Shown here: piece after piece, positions 24,460-35,685 of the stretch
How positions within the stretch are numbered: the stretch's first letter is position 1
Layout of the letters: each line of letters starts with the position of its first letter
Assembly (NCBI RefSeq): GCF_001767295.1
Contig: NZ_CP014944.1
Span: 2,976,001-3,040,000 of the forward strand
Source: Colwellia sp. PAMC 20917
Lineage (GTDB): Bacteria; Pseudomonadota; Gammaproteobacteria; Enterobacterales; Alteromonadaceae
Reading direction: 5' to 3'
Length of the DNA: 64,000 nucleotides
The notes under the pieces: model-generated
Databases searched by the model: none
The model's input: only the letters and a program-made list of their open reading frames with translations
What the model was told of the DNA's origin: nothing
Translations under genes and position numbers: made by a program

Positions 24460-26004
24460 TTAGCGGATATTCATGCTTGGTTTATAAATTTTTACGTTAT
24501 TACGACCGCTAGTTTTTGCATAATACATGGCCGTATCAGCATTTTTGATAAGCGTGGTTTCATCACTGCCATGCTCAGGGTGAATAGCAACCCCTATGCT
24601 CGAAGATATACTCAAGCTTTGTTTGGCAACCTCAAATGGCATACTGAGCGCATGACAAATCTTTTTTGAAACTTCAGATGCATCTTGCTCTGTTCTTATT
24701 GTGGGTAACAACACAATAAACTCATCTCCACCGATACGCGCTACAGTGTCTGACTTACGTAGACAGCCTTTAATGCGTTGAGCTACCGCGCTCAATGTTA
24801 GATCACCTACAATATGTCCGAACGAATCGTTAACGGGTTTGAATTTATCCAAGTCAATGAACAATATAGCCAGACTTCTTTTTTCGCGTGATTTGATCAA
24901 TAGCGCCTGCTGTAAGCGTTCTATAAACAGCTTCCTGTTTGGAAGACCCGTTAGAGAATCATGCAAAGAGTCATGTAGTGCTCTCGATCGACCTGTCAGC
25001 AGCAACCAAACAATTAATGTTAATGCTAAGCTAGCAGCAGAGCCAATCAGTGCAACCATTATTGGTCTGTCAGTATCGATACGCGAATGAAATGTAGGTA
25101 AAGGACGAATTCGAACTGTCCAGGCATGATCGACTACAGTTATAGGATAAATTTTATATCCTTCAGAATCCAAGGGTTCTCCCAATGATAACGACTTATT
25201 AGAATCGAACATTAGTGTTTGGTATGATATGGCATCACCATCAAAAATATCGATATCGAGGTCGTTAGCATACTCCCCATGGACACCTTTCATAAAATCA
25301 TTCATTCGAAAAACAGAATATACCCAACCAACAATGTTCTCCCGACGTTCAGTAATTAATGTTTGAGGCTTATCCCTTTCGTAAATAGGTAGGTACATTA
25401 AAAACCCAGCCTGTTCATTTGTTTCAGATTCTTGAACTAATCTAACTTTACCAGACAGTGAGATTTTGTCATTATCAATAGCATTTTGCATAGCTCTATT
25501 ACGCACTTCTTCAGAGAACATATCATATCCAAACGCCCACAAATTACGACCTGAAAATGGTTCAAGATAGATGATTGATGAGTAAACCTCACGCTTACCT
25601 TCAGGGTAGATTGAATAGTCTGGGAACCCTTCTCTGCGGATTGTATCTATATGATTATTTTTTGATACCGATGGGATCAAAATAGAAAAGCCAACTCCCT
25701 GTATTCCCGGAAAATGTTCCTCCAGATTAAGTGAAGAAGTGTAACGTTTGAATTGATCACGTGAGACACTTGCTGATGCCTTGAATAAGCCCCCGATTCC
25801 GCGTAGTGATTCTTTATAAAACGCTACTCGATTTTCAATACGCTTAATCGCTTCTCTCACTCGGAAATCGAAATATATTTGAACATTTTTCTCTGTAGCA
25901 GCCTGAGTAGAATAGAATGCTATATAGGTAATTGTTAAGCAGCTGATTAATATAAGCAATGATAAAAAAAATGATTTTGAATATATTTTAAAGCTTGCAA
26001 TCAA
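24460..26004 (-). CDS. Membrane CHASE-domain diguanylate cyclase
   Basis: An N-terminal membrane segment (about 10-32), a periplasmic CHASE domain (about 45-275, with GIQGVGFSILIP and a SIIYLEPFSGRN stretch) and a second membrane segment (about 305-330) lead into a GGDEF domain (about 345-510). The GGDEF domain has HDSLTGLPNRKLF, RIGGDEFIVLLP and an RKSD inhibitory site. The protein is predicted to make c-di-GMP in response to a small extracellular ligand. There is no EAL domain. The gene appears to be alone. Confidence 0.9.
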   Translation of the reverse strand: MIASFKIYSKSFFLSLLILISCLTITYIAFYSTQAATEKNVQIYFDFRVREAIKRIENRVAFYKESLRGIGGLFKASASVSRDQFKRYTSSLNLEEHFPGIQGVGFSILIPSVSKNNHIDTIRREGFPDYSIYPEGKREVYSSIIYLEPFSGRNLWAFGYDMFSEEVRNRAMQNAIDNDKISLSGKVRLVQESETNEQAGFLMYLPIYERDKPQTLITERRENIVGWVYSVFRMNDFMKGVHGEYANDLDIDIFDGDAISYQTLMFDSNKSLSLGEPLDSEGYKIYPITVVDHAWTVRIRPLPTFHSRIDTDRPIMVALIGSAASLALTLIVWLLLTGRSRALHDSLHDSLTGLPNRKLFIERLQQALLIKSREKRSLAILFIDLDKFKPVNDSFGHIVGDLTLSAVAQRIKGCLRKSDTVARIGGDEFIVLLPTIRTEQDASEVSKKICHALSMPFEVAKQSLSISSSIGVAIHPEHGSDETTLIKNADTAMYYAKTSGRNNVKIYKPSMNIR

Positions 26005-26346
26005 AGGTCACGTCCCTTTGTGAGAGACTTGTATGCGCCTCATATCCTTTCTCTTCGAAATAATATTAGGCGTATGCAAGTGTAGAGTAATTTGATATTA
26101 GTTTACTTGTAATTGATATTCCATCCTAATTACCGAAATGGTAAATTTAATTGGTTATCATCAATAAACAGTTAATTCATGTATGGAGAGCGGCAGCCAT
26201 CAGAAAACGGTTAGCATCATTTGATTTTTCGTCCATGTCCGTCTCAACCAAAACATACAACTATCTTCAGTATAAATTATCAAATGCTAACATCTTCAAT
26301 ATGTCAAAAATTAGCGTTGCAAGATGACTTTTTAACGACAGTAATG

Positions 26347-26397
26347 AGCTTACAGCTTACAGCTTACAGCTTACAGCTTACAGCTTACAGCTTACAG
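26347..26397 (+). repeat. Heptamer microsatellite (AGCTTAC) x7
   Basis: Seven exact tandem copies of AGCTTAC are followed by AG. The unit is not a multiple of three, so copy-number change would shift any reading frame crossing it, or alter the spacing of flanking control sites. Confidence 0.9.
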
Positions 26398-26863
26398 TAG
26401 CTATAGCGGTGTTGTAGCTTCAGCAATGCGCACTAAGAAAGTCTTAGCAGTAGAACATCATAATGCTGGTTAAAGTAATTATCACAGGCTCACTAATGCC
26501 GCAAAGTTACCATAGCCATTAGTGATATTTATCAAGTCTACTATCTCCAAAGTGCCAAAAAAAGATGTGAATTGCGCGTCTAAAGCTATTTTTATTTAAT
26601 GACTCAGCTTCTTAAATTAACTCTTAATTTATCTTTATCATTATTTAATAAACACATATTTGCAGAGTTTAACTATGCAGGAAAAAATTTAGAAATAAAC
26701 TCGAACCCACAGATGGGTCCACCTAGAAGTATTTATCCAGTGTAATTAGCTTCATTTTTTATCTGTCGATATAAATTTTAACATTGAGCATAAACAAAAT
26801 TCTAAAATTAATTCTCAGGTTGCCGTGAATTCTCAACTTAAGTAGCGGTGCTAATTAAATCAT

Positions 26864-26909
26864 GCACCAATTACTGTCATTGATAAAATTTCATGCACCA
26901 ATAAAGTGC
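26864..26909 (+). promoter_or_regulatory. Candidate NtrC-binding sites
   Basis: GCAC-CAATAAA-GTGC at 26895-26909 matches the NtrC core GCAC-N7-GTGC exactly. A weaker half-site, GCAC-CAATTAC-TGTC, lies 31 bp upstream at 26864-26878. Two sites on one face upstream of a sigma-54 promoter are typical of NtrC enhancers. Confidence 0.55.
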
Positions 26910-26971
26910 TTGTTAACAGCGTTTTTTTAATTATTTATTTTAACCTTATGAATAATATGTATTTTAGTCTT

Positions 26972-26987
26972 TGGCATAACATTTGTA
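26972..26987 (+). promoter_or_regulatory. Candidate sigma-54 promoter of glnK-amtB
   Basis: TGGCATAACATTTGTA has GG, ten bases, then GT, one base off the GG-N10-GC rule. It ends 36 bases before the glnK ATG. Confidence 0.5.
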
Positions 26988-27022
26988 TTGTTATGTACAA
27001 ATCATAAATAAGGCTAAAAATA

Positions 27023-27361
27023 ATGAAAATGGTTAACGCAATAATAAAACCTTTCAAACTGGATGATGTCAGAGAAGCAATTTCTGAAATAGGTGTTGAA
27101 GGACTAACTGTCAGTGAAGTAAAAGGTTTTGGACGACAAAAAGGTCATACCGAACTGTATCGTGGCGCTGAGTATCAAGTGGACTTTTTACCGAAAGTGA
27201 AACTTGAAATTGCTGTCAATGATGATGTTGTTGAACGCTTAGTCAAAGCAATTACCGAGTCGGCGCACACAGGTAAAATTGGCGATGGTAAAATATTTGT
27301 CTATGACTTACAGCAAGCTGTACGTATTCGTACTGGTGAGCAAGATGTTGAAGCTATTTAA
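27023..27361 (+). CDS. glnK: PII signal protein GlnK
   Basis: This 112-residue trimeric PII protein binds ATP, ADP and 2-oxoglutarate and blocks the ammonium channel when nitrogen is plentiful. The T-loop tyrosine that is uridylylated is in [14 protein letters not shown], and the B-loop appears as [11 protein letters not shown]. It lies ten bases before amtB, the near-universal glnK-amtB pair, behind NtrC-like and sigma-54-like sites. Identity as GlnK rather than GlnB rests on this context. Confidence 0.93.
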   Translation: MKMVNAIIKPFKLDDVREAISEIGVEGLTVSEVKGFGRQKGHTELYRGAEYQVDFLPKVKLEIAVNDDVVERLVKAITESAHTGKIGDGKIFVYDLQQAVRIRTGEQDVEAI

Positions 27362-27371
27362 GGGGTAAATC

Positions 27372-28631
27372 ATGGAACAAAATATTTTTCAATTACAATA
27401 TGCAATGGACACTTTCTATTTCTTGATATGTGGTGCTCTTGTTATGTGGATGGCCGCGGGTTTCTCTATGTTAGAAGCCGGTTTAGTGCGTGCAAAAAAT
27501 ACTACAGAAATTTTGACTAAAAACGTTGCGCTTTATGCTATTGCTTGCATGATGTATTTGGCCTGCGGTTACGAAATTATGTACGGTGGTGGTTTCTTCT
27601 TATCTGGCATCGAAACAGTCGATGCTGATGCGGTATTAAAAGAATTCTCTGGCCGTGAAGATGGTTTTAATGGCGGAGCTATATACTCCAAAGCGTCTGA
27701 CTTCTTCTTTCAAGTGGTCTTTGTTGCAACAGCGATGTCGATTGTTTCTGGTGCCGTCGCTGAACGCATGAAATTATGGGCATTCCTTATTTTTACCGTT
27801 GTGTTAACTGCCGTTATTTATCCACTTGAAGGTAGCTGGACTTGGGGCGGTAATGCTGTCTTTGGCTTGTACACCTTAGGTGACTTAGGCTTTTCTGATT
27901 TTGCTGGCTCGGGTATTGTCCACATGGCAGGTGCATCAGCAGCATTAGCGGGTGTCTTGTTACTTGGCGCACGTAAGGGTAAATATGGAGCAGATGGTCG
28001 TATTAATGCCATTCCAGGTGCTAACTTACCTATGGCGACATTAGGCACGTTTATTTTATGGATGGGTTGGTTTGGCTTTAACGGTGGTTCAGTTTTAAAG
28101 CTTGCCGATATCAACAGTTCACATTCAGTTGCTATGGTCTTTTTAAATACCAATGCAGCGGCTGCTGGTGGCGCTATCGCCGCGTTAATTTTTGCTAAAT
28201 TACTATTTAAAAAAGCAGATTTAACCATGACATTAAACGGAGCATTAGCGGGATTAGTCGCTATTACTGCTGAGCCTTCAACACCGACGGCATTGCAAGC
28301 AACCTTGTTTGGTATGGTCGCTGGTATCATCGTTGTCTTGTCAGTGGTTGGTTTAGATAAACTGAAAATAGATGATCCAGTAGGTGCTATCTCAGTACAT
28401 GGTGTCGTTGGTTTATTTGGTTTACTGCTTGTTCCTCTTACTAACCCTGCTTCAAGCTTTAGTGGACAATTAATCGGTGCAGCAACTATCTTTGTCTGGG
28501 TATTTAGTGCAAGTTTTGTGGTCTGGTATGTACTTAAGAAAGTTATGGGTATTCGTGTAACTGAAGAAGAAGAGTATCAAGGTATGGATAAATCAGATTG
28601 TGGTATGGAAGCTTACCCTGAGTTTACTTAA
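27372..28631 (+). CDS. amtB: Ammonium channel AmtB
   Basis: The 419-residue inner-membrane protein has about 11 membrane segments and conducts ammonium/ammonia under nitrogen limitation. Amt features include GSWTWGG, the periplasmic HMAGASAALAG signature, GWFGFNGGS and the channel histidine in VHGVVGLFG. The C-terminal cytoplasmic tail (GIRVTEEEEYQGMD) is the usual GlnK contact. It has no clear signal peptide, and it is co-transcribed with glnK and followed by a strong terminator. Confidence 0.95.
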   Translation: MEQNIFQLQYAMDTFYFLICGALVMWMAAGFSMLEAGLVRAKNTTEILTKNVALYAIACMMYLACGYEIMYGGGFFLSGIETVDADAVLKEFSGREDGFNGGAIYSKASDFFFQVVFVATAMSIVSGAVAERMKLWAFLIFTVVLTAVIYPLEGSWTWGGNAVFGLYTLGDLGFSDFAGSGIVHMAGASAALAGVLLLGARKGKYGADGRINAIPGANLPMATLGTFILWMGWFGFNGGSVLKLADINSSHSVAMVFLNTNAAAAGGAIAALIFAKLLFKKADLTMTLNGALAGLVAITAEPSTPTALQATLFGMVAGIIVVLSVVGLDKLKIDDPVGAISVHGVVGLFGLLLVPLTNPASSFSGQLIGAATIFVWVFSASFVVWYVLKKVMGIRVTEEEEYQGMDKSDCGMEAYPEFT

Positions 28632-28670
28632 TACCAACTAGTGTTATCTATATTAACAAGATAAATCATA

Positions 28671-28695
28671 AAACAGCCTCAGGGCTGTTTTTTTT
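28671..28695 (+). terminator. Intrinsic terminator after amtB
   Basis: AAACAGCC-TCAG-GGCTGTTT is followed by further Ts. Confidence 0.85.
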
Positions 28696-28894
28696 ATGTA
28701 CAAAATAAAGGCTAATACTTTTAGCAGCAGAGAAATTATCAGTACTTGCGCCGATACTAATAAAGGTGCGTTAGCATAGCTGTAAAAAGCAACACGGTTT
28801 TATCTTATTTTATTATCGTAAATGATTTACTGTGAATTTTAAGAAACTGTGTAAAATTGAAATATTAATATACATTACATTTTTGGGAATTTTG

Positions 28895-29818
28895 ATGGCA
28901 AGAGAACAATTCGGTATTTGCGCAGAACCTAGTTTGCACGGTTATTATCTGATGTTTAATGTTTTAGATGATAAAAATGCTCATGTTCGTCACGCACTAT
29001 CTCGATTACCTGCCTTATTCGATCATTACGCTGATCGTTTTTCAGAATCCAATTTAGCTGGTGTTATTGCCATTGGTGCTAACTATTGGGATGAGCTGTA
29101 TCCACAGGGAAGACCTAAAAATTTAAAGCCTTTTTCCGCGCTTGAATGTGATGATCGCGCAGCTCCGGCTGATAGTTATGATCTTTATATCGAAATAAGA
29201 AGCGACCGTGCAGACGTTAACCATATTGTTAGTACCAAGGTTTGTTCTTTATTAGCCAACAGCGTTGAACTGGCTGAGCAAGTGCGTGCCTTTAGGTTTC
29301 TTGATGGTCGTGACTTAACGGGCTTTGTCGACGGCACAGAAAACCCACAAGGTTCACACCGCCGCAAAGTTGCGCTAATTGCTAATGAAGAGAGTGAAGA
29401 ATTTGCGGCGGGCAGTTATTTACATATTCAACGTTATCGCCATAATTTGAACTTATGGGATAACTTAAAGGTTAAAGACCAAGAAGATATTTTTGGACGA
29501 ACAAAACTGGACAATGAAGAATATTCCAATGAAAATAAACCAGCGACCGCGCATACTAAGCGAGTAAACCTTAAAGACGAAGACGGTAACGCTATCGAAA
29601 TAGTACGACAAAGTATGCCGTATGGTGATATGAAATTACAGGGCTTGTTTTTTGTTTCTTATTGCCGCTCGCCTGAGCCATTTGAGATGATGTTAAAAGC
29701 CATGATTCAAAGTGATGCTCATGGTCATTTTGACCACCTACTTAAATATACCCAAGCAGAAACTGGCGCATCTTTTTTTGCACCAAGTTTGAATTTTTTA
29801 GCTAAGTTGGCACTTTAA
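28895..29818 (+). CDS. Dyp-type haem peroxidase (YfeX-like)
   Basis: The ATG at 28895 (MAREQFGICAEPS, with GGGA upstream) is preferred over 28832, which adds a hydrophobic leader not found in the cytoplasmic family. The 307 residues carry the Dyp signature GFVDGTENP (distal Asp and the GxxDG motif), HIQRYRHNL, and a late region with FEMMLKAMI. Dyp peroxidases of the YfeX type oxidise dyes and porphyrins with peroxide. It is single-gene and convergent with argR. If the longer start were used, the leader could act as a membrane anchor. Confidence 0.88.
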   Translation: MAREQFGICAEPSLHGYYLMFNVLDDKNAHVRHALSRLPALFDHYADRFSESNLAGVIAIGANYWDELYPQGRPKNLKPFSALECDDRAAPADSYDLYIEIRSDRADVNHIVSTKVCSLLANSVELAEQVRAFRFLDGRDLTGFVDGTENPQGSHRRKVALIANEESEEFAAGSYLHIQRYRHNLNLWDNLKVKDQEDIFGRTKLDNEEYSNENKPATAHTKRVNLKDEDGNAIEIVRQSMPYGDMKLQGLFFVSYCRSPEPFEMMLKAMIQSDAHGHFDHLLKYTQAETGASFFAPSLNFLAKLAL

Positions 29819-29869
29819 TAAAGCGATAAAATTGCGATATTACTCTGGCTAACTGTCTGCAAACTTAGC

Positions 29870-30343
29870 TTAATTTAAGTTTCTTGAAAACAGTAACTCT
29901 AATTTAGCAATGGTTTCTTTTATTTGTCCAACATGGGTTGGGGCAATAAAAATAGTATCATCACCAGCAATCGTACCCAGTACTCCATCGCTTTTACTTA
30001 AACTATCAAGTAAGCGAGCGATTAACTGGGCAGCGCCTGGGCTTGTTCTAACAATAATCATGACTTCATTGTATTCAATATCTATCACTAGTTGGCGTAA
30101 AGGGCTTTTTGCTGTTGGAACGCCTAGTTCAGCCGGTAAACAATAAACCATTTCTTGGCGAGCGTTACGGGTGCGAACTGCGCCATATTTACTGAGCATA
30201 CGTGAAACCTTTGACTGGCTGATATTATCAAAACCTTGTTTCTTCAACGCATCAACTATATCGCCTTGAGAACCAAACTGCTCTTGCTTTAATAAATCTT
30301 TAAAAGCTTGTGTTAATGCTTCTTGTTTTTGTGAAACTGTCAT
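29870..30343 (-). CDS. argR: Arginine repressor ArgR
   Basis: ArgR is a hexameric arginine-dependent repressor of arginine synthesis genes. This 157-residue protein has the N-terminal winged helix ([20 protein letters not shown]) and the C-terminal arginine-binding domain with [13 protein letters not shown]. Length and divergence from mdh match the arrangement in E. coli. I did not find a clean ARG box in the argR-mdh gap. Confidence 0.95.
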   Translation of the reverse strand: MTVSQKQEALTQAFKDLLKQEQFGSQGDIVDALKKQGFDNISQSKVSRMLSKYGAVRTRNARQEMVYCLPAELGVPTAKSPLRQLVIDIEYNEVMIIVRTSPGAAQLIARLLDSLSKSDGVLGTIAGDDTIFIAPTHVGQIKETIAKLELLFSRNLN

Positions 30344-30568
30344 AATTTAACGGTACTCTTTGTTATTTTTCTACTACACTTTTTTTAATCTTAAATTCTT
30401 AATGATGAGGAAGTAAGACCTAAGTATTATTTCATTAAAAGTATTATACGGTATCCTAATGCCATATATAGTTTAATATTAATTGTTTTTTAGTGGCCGA
30501 TGCTATATCTTTTGGGCACGAAAATTTACGTATTTACTCAAATATTCTTTAACTACCGGAGACATCAA

Positions 30569-31504
30569 ATGAAAGTTGCTGTTTTAGGCGCTGCTGGCGG
30601 AATCGGCCAAGCGTTATCATTATTATTAAAAACCCAATTACCAGCGGGTTCTGAGCTATCTTTGTATGACGTAGCACCAGTTGTTCCAGGTGTTGCTGTT
30701 GATTTATCACACATACCTACAGCTGTTAAAGTTGAAGGTTTTGGTGCTGACGCATTAGGCGACGCATTAACAGGTGCTGATATTGTTTTAATTCCAGCAG
30801 GCATGCCACGTAAGCCAGGTATGGATCGTGCTGATTTGTTCGCTGTTAATGCGGGCATTATTAAAACTTTAGCAGAAGGCATTGTTGCTAACTGTCCTAA
30901 AGCGTTAGTTGGTATTATTACTAACCCAGTTAACGGCACGGTTCCTATCGTTGCTGAAGTCTTCAAAAAAGCAGGTACTTATGACGCGGCTCGTGTCTTT
31001 GGTATTACTACGCTAGATGTTATTCGTAGTGAAGCGTTCGTTGCTGAATTAAAAGGCTTAAACGTTGCTGAAGTTAAAGTTCCAGTAATTGGTGGCCACT
31101 CAGGTACCACTATTTTACCACTTCTTTCACAAGTTGAAGGTGTTACTTTTACTGATGAAGAAATTGCTGCTTTAACACCTCGCATTCAAAACGCAGGTAC
31201 TGAAGTTGTTAACGCTAAAGCCGGTGGTGGTTCTGCTACTTTATCTATGGGCGCTGCTGCAGCTCGTTTTTGTATGTCTTTAGTTAAAGGTTTACAAGGC
31301 GAAGACGTGGTTGATTACGCTTACGTTGAAGGCGCAGGTGAAGATGCACAATTTTTCGCACAACCGGTACGTTTAGGCGTAAATGGCGTTAGCGAAATTT
31401 TATCTTACGGTAAACTAAGTGCTTTTGAAGAAAAAGCGAAAGTTGATATGTTAGACACATTAAAAGCTGACATTACTGAAGGCATTAACTTCATCAAAGG
31501 TTAA
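30569..31504 (+). CDS. mdh: Malate dehydrogenase Mdh
   Basis: Mdh interconverts malate and oxaloacetate with NAD in the citric acid cycle. The start at 30569 ([16 protein letters not shown]) has GGAG upstream and gives 311 residues, close to the E. coli enzyme; the longer frame is not credible. The NAD-binding GAAGGIGQ, the substrate arginines in [19 protein letters not shown] and the catalytic His in [11 protein letters not shown] are present. Divergent from argR and followed by a strong terminator. Confidence 0.97.
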   Translation: MKVAVLGAAGGIGQALSLLLKTQLPAGSELSLYDVAPVVPGVAVDLSHIPTAVKVEGFGADALGDALTGADIVLIPAGMPRKPGMDRADLFAVNAGIIKTLAEGIVANCPKALVGIITNPVNGTVPIVAEVFKKAGTYDAARVFGITTLDVIRSEAFVAELKGLNVAEVKVPVIGGHSGTTILPLLSQVEGVTFTDEEIAALTPRIQNAGTEVVNAKAGGGSATLSMGAAAARFCMSLVKGLQGEDVVDYAYVEGAGEDAQFFAQPVRLGVNGVSEILSYGKLSAFEEKAKVDMLDTLKADITEGINFIKG

Positions 31505-31570
31505 TTTGTTGAACGTTAGCATTAGCCTCATTCAGTAAATTTATATTTATTGGCTGATGTTTTTGCAATA

Positions 31571-31608
31571 AAAAAAACCGCTGCTCTGTAAAGACTAGCG
31601 GTTTTTTT
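31571..31608 (+). terminator. Intrinsic terminator after mdh
   Basis: AAAAAACCGCT and AGCGGTTTTTT pair around a 14-base loop. The symmetry may also stop the convergent gene. Confidence 0.8.
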
Positions 31609-31669
31609 ATTTCTAAAAATAATCAATGATAATGCTGTTACAGATAATATCGATGAACAGATTAAAGGA

Positions 31670-32245
31670 CTAGTCGTTAAGCTGGCTTTTGTTTAGACCA
31701 CTTTGACTCAGCTGCGTACCAACTAATGACAGTAAACAATAAGCACAAAAGAAATAAAAACCAGGGCCGACAGCCGACAGTGTTTCACTGCTGATCATTA
31801 AATTGAGTTTAAAGCCCATAATACTTAACGTTTGTTGGCTTGCTGTTTCTGCATGGTTAGTCGACAAAACAGCTAGGAATATCGCCACAACAAAAACGTC
31901 AGCCATTGACCATTTTCCAATTGCACCAACAAAGCTAATGATTTTTCTTTCTAATTGAGTCTTCCTTTTAAAATAAGACCAAGCTACTAAGGCCGTTTTC
32001 AATAAAGGAATACAAATAGAGAAAATAAAAATGAGCACAGACACTAATATACGATCGTTTTGCCACAGCTCTTGAATTGTAGTTAACAGGGAAAGCTCTT
32101 TGTTAATTAACTCTGAGGTCAACGCAGGTCCAGCAATAGTGGCGCTAACATCCATGCTCAAAGAGAACATCGGTAATAATATCCCTGGAATAAATAACAA
32201 AATAGCAAGAAGATTAAGATAAAAGCCAAAATGGGTCTTCATCAT
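31670..32245 (-). CDS. PqiA/YebS-like paraquat-inducible membrane protein
   Basis: The 191 residues have four hydrophobic segments with the PqiA-type pattern LPMFSLSMD near the start and IGKWSMADVFVVAI in the third segment. Such proteins often pair with MCE lipid-transport proteins, but none is adjacent here. Its start overlaps the ispB stop by one base, TAATG, so it is translationally coupled to ispB. The function of this single-domain form is unknown. Confidence 0.75.
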   Translation of the reverse strand: MMKTHFGFYLNLLAILLFIPGILLPMFSLSMDVSATIAGPALTSELINKELSLLTTIQELWQNDRILVSVLIFIFSICIPLLKTALVAWSYFKRKTQLERKIISFVGAIGKWSMADVFVVAIFLAVLSTNHAETASQQTLSIMGFKLNLMISSETLSAVGPGFYFFCAYCLLSLVGTQLSQSGLNKSQLND

Positions 32246-33216
32246 TATACGCTTCTATTTGCAGCAATATGGGCCAGAGATATCAGCGCTTGCTTATGTT
32301 CAGACTCGGGCAGTATTTTTAACGCATCAATGGCTTTATCCGCTTCTTGCTCGGCTTGCTTTTGTGTGTAGACGAGAGAGCCTGTTTGCTCCATTGCAGC
32401 GAGTATCTCGTCTAAATGCTCCATACCATTGCAATGTTCAATAGCGTCGCTTATTAGCTGCTTTTGCTGCGCATTACCGTGCTTCATGGCATAAAGTAAT
32501 GGTAAAGTAGGCTTGCCTTCAGCTAAATCATCACCAATATTTTTTCCCATCGCTTTGGCATCGGCGGTGTAGTCCATAATATCGTCAACCAATTGAAAAG
32601 CAGTGCCTAAGTATTTACCGTATTCTTGCATCGCTTTTTCAGTTTTTTCATCTTGCCCGGCAATAACTGCTGCTAAACGGGTTGCGGCTTCAAACAGTTT
32701 CGCTGTTTTGCAGTAAATAACCTGAAAATAACTTTCTTCGGTGGTGTTAGGGTCATTACAGTTCATTAACTGCAAGACTTCACCTTCGGCAACAATATTA
32801 GTGGTATCAGACAATATATCCATTATTCTCATATTGCCTAACTTGGTCATCATCTGAAAAGAGCGAGTATAAAGAAAGTCACCAACGAGTACGCTGGCGC
32901 TATTACCAAATAGTGCATTAGCGGTTTCTCGACCACGACGCATGTTTGATTCATCAACAACATCATCATGTAATAAGGTCGCGGTGTGAATAAACTCAAT
33001 AATGGCGGCAATAGAGATATGATCATTACCTTGATAACCAAAAGCACGTGCGGCGAGAACCGTTAACATGGGACGCATGCGTTTTCCACCGGCATTGACA
33101 ATATAAACGCCAAGCTGATTAATTAACGCAACGTCAGAATTTATTTGCGCATAAATAACATTATTTACCGCTGTCATATCTTGTTGAGCGAGGGCTTGTA
33201 TGTGTTTGATATCCAT
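32245..33216 (-). CDS. ispB: Octaprenyl diphosphate synthase IspB
   Basis: IspB makes the long isoprenoid chain for ubiquinone and menaquinone. Its two aspartate-rich metal sites are LLHDDVVDES and QLVDDIMDYT, each followed by the expected basic region (MRRGRETAN, GEGEV-like). The 323 residues match the E. coli enzyme. The gene is divergent from rplU, as in E. coli, and followed by the PqiA-like gene. The product chain length cannot be read from sequence alone; eight units is the usual for this family. Confidence 0.93.
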   Translation of the reverse strand: MDIKHIQALAQQDMTAVNNVIYAQINSDVALINQLGVYIVNAGGKRMRPMLTVLAARAFGYQGNDHISIAAIIEFIHTATLLHDDVVDESNMRRGRETANALFGNSASVLVGDFLYTRSFQMMTKLGNMRIMDILSDTTNIVAEGEVLQLMNCNDPNTTEESYFQVIYCKTAKLFEAATRLAAVIAGQDEKTEKAMQEYGKYLGTAFQLVDDIMDYTADAKAMGKNIGDDLAEGKPTLPLLYAMKHGNAQQKQLISDAIEHCNGMEHLDEILAAMEQTGSLVYTQKQAEQEADKAIDALKILPESEHKQALISLAHIAANRSV

Positions 33217-33356
33217 AGAAGGCTATAGCTACCTTTGTTGTTGTATTTGAGAGATTTTATGAAGCATGAGTTTACACGAAATTATTTAGCAATAAAGGGC
33301 TGTAGCGGAATAGTTTATCGATAAGTAAATTAAATAGAAATAGATGCGAATTAGAC

Positions 33357-33385
33357 TTGCCTGAATAAAAATCTTCGCGTAGAAT
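33357..33385 (+). promoter_or_regulatory. Promoter of rplU-rpmA
   Basis: TTGCCT (33357-33362) and TAGAAT (33380-33385) are separated by 17 bp, a strong sigma-70 arrangement. Confidence 0.65.
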
Positions 33386-33443
33386 TCGCGCCCTATATTT
33401 TAAAATCTAGCGTCTAAATAAAATGACGCTTTACGGAGTAGGT

Positions 33444-33755
33444 ATGTACGCTGTATTCCAAAGTGGCGGTAAACAACACCGTGTAACTGAAGGACAAACA
33501 GTTCGCCTTGAAAAGCTTGAGCTTGAAATTGGTGCAACAGTAGAATTCGATAACGTTTTAATGATCGCTGACGGCGAAGCCGTTAATGTAGGCGCGCCTT
33601 ACATTGCTGGTGGTAAAGTAGTAGCTGAGATTGTAAATCAAGGCCGTGCTGATAAAGTTAAAATTGTTAAATTTAAACGTCGTAAGCATTCACGTAAAGA
33701 AGCGGGCCATCGTCAATGGTTCACTGAAGTGAAAATTACTGGCATTAACGGCTAA
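33444..33755 (+). CDS. rplU: 50S ribosomal protein L21
   Basis: L21 binds 23S rRNA. The start at 33444 ([14 protein letters not shown]) with GGAG five bases upstream gives 103 residues, the same as in E. coli; the ATG at 33423 adds seven unsupported residues. [16 protein letters not shown] is the basic rRNA-binding stretch. Operon with rpmA, 16 bases apart. Confidence 0.97.
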   Translation: MYAVFQSGGKQHRVTEGQTVRLEKLELEIGATVEFDNVLMIADGEAVNVGAPYIAGGKVVAEIVNQGRADKVKIVKFKRRKHSRKEAGHRQWFTEVKITGING

Positions 33756-33771
33756 TTAGGAGCGATTTAAA

Positions 33772-34026
33772 ATGGCACATAAGAAAGCTGCAGGTAGTAC
33801 ACGAAATGGTCGCGATTCAGAAGCTAAACGCCTTGGTGTTAAGCGTTTTGGTGGCGAAGCTGTATTAGCTGGAAACATTATTGTTCGTCAACGTGGTACT
33901 AAATTCCACGCTGGAACAAATATGGGTATTGGTAAAGACCACACATTATTTGCTTTAACTGATGGTAAAGTACAATTTGATGTTAAAGGTCCTAAAAACC
34001 GTAAGTTTGTAAGTATTGTTGCTTAG
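33772..34026 (+). CDS. rpmA: 50S ribosomal protein L27
   Basis: L27 lies near the peptidyl transferase centre. The N-terminus [20 protein letters not shown] is diagnostic, and the 84 residues match the family. The gene is second in the rplU-rpmA operon, with GGAG upstream, and is followed by an intrinsic terminator before cgtA. Confidence 0.97.
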   Translation: MAHKKAAGSTRNGRDSEAKRLGVKRFGGEAVLAGNIIVRQRGTKFHAGTNMGIGKDHTLFALTDGKVQFDVKGPKNRKFVSIVA

Positions 34027-35510
<1,484 letters not shown>

Positions 35511-35540
35511 TTATTCACTGTTCATTTAGTTAGTTGTTAT

Positions 35541-35577
35541 AAAAAAGCCCAAGTATAATTTACTTGAGCTTTTTTTT
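35541..35577 (+). terminator. Intrinsic terminator after cgtA
   Basis: AAAAAAGCccAAGTA and TACTTgaGCTTTTTT pair with a two-base internal mismatch and end in a T-tract. Confidence 0.7.
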
Positions 35578-35685
35578 AGGGGGTAAATCGCTATCATCCC
35601 CTGATGAGTGATGTTAAATAAGCCCGTGAAACAATAATGAGTTATTTCATTAAGCAAATAGTGAATTATTCCCTTTAGAGAGACC

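Larger units (their letters stand above)
26005..27022. other. 1-kb non-coding gap with heptamer array and nitrogen-control sites
   Basis: No protein-coding sequence is convincing. The stretch contains a seven-copy heptamer array at 26347-26397, about 450 bp in which I see nothing, and the glnK control region at 26840-26990. A short frame after the array reads GVVASAMRTKKVLAVEHHNAG and stops; it could be a remnant but has no recognisable family. Confidence 0.5.

Noticed and set aside
26398-26476. Gene remnant after the heptamer array
   Set aside because: Only about 20 residues are readable and no family is recognised; kept as a note in the gap entry.
27818-28330. Minus-strand ORF inside amtB
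   Set aside because: It is a composition-driven shadow of amtB with no start signal or family features.
30344-30568. ARG box between argR and mdh
   Set aside because: AT-rich partial palindromes are present, but none matches the TGAAT-N4-ATTCA pattern well.
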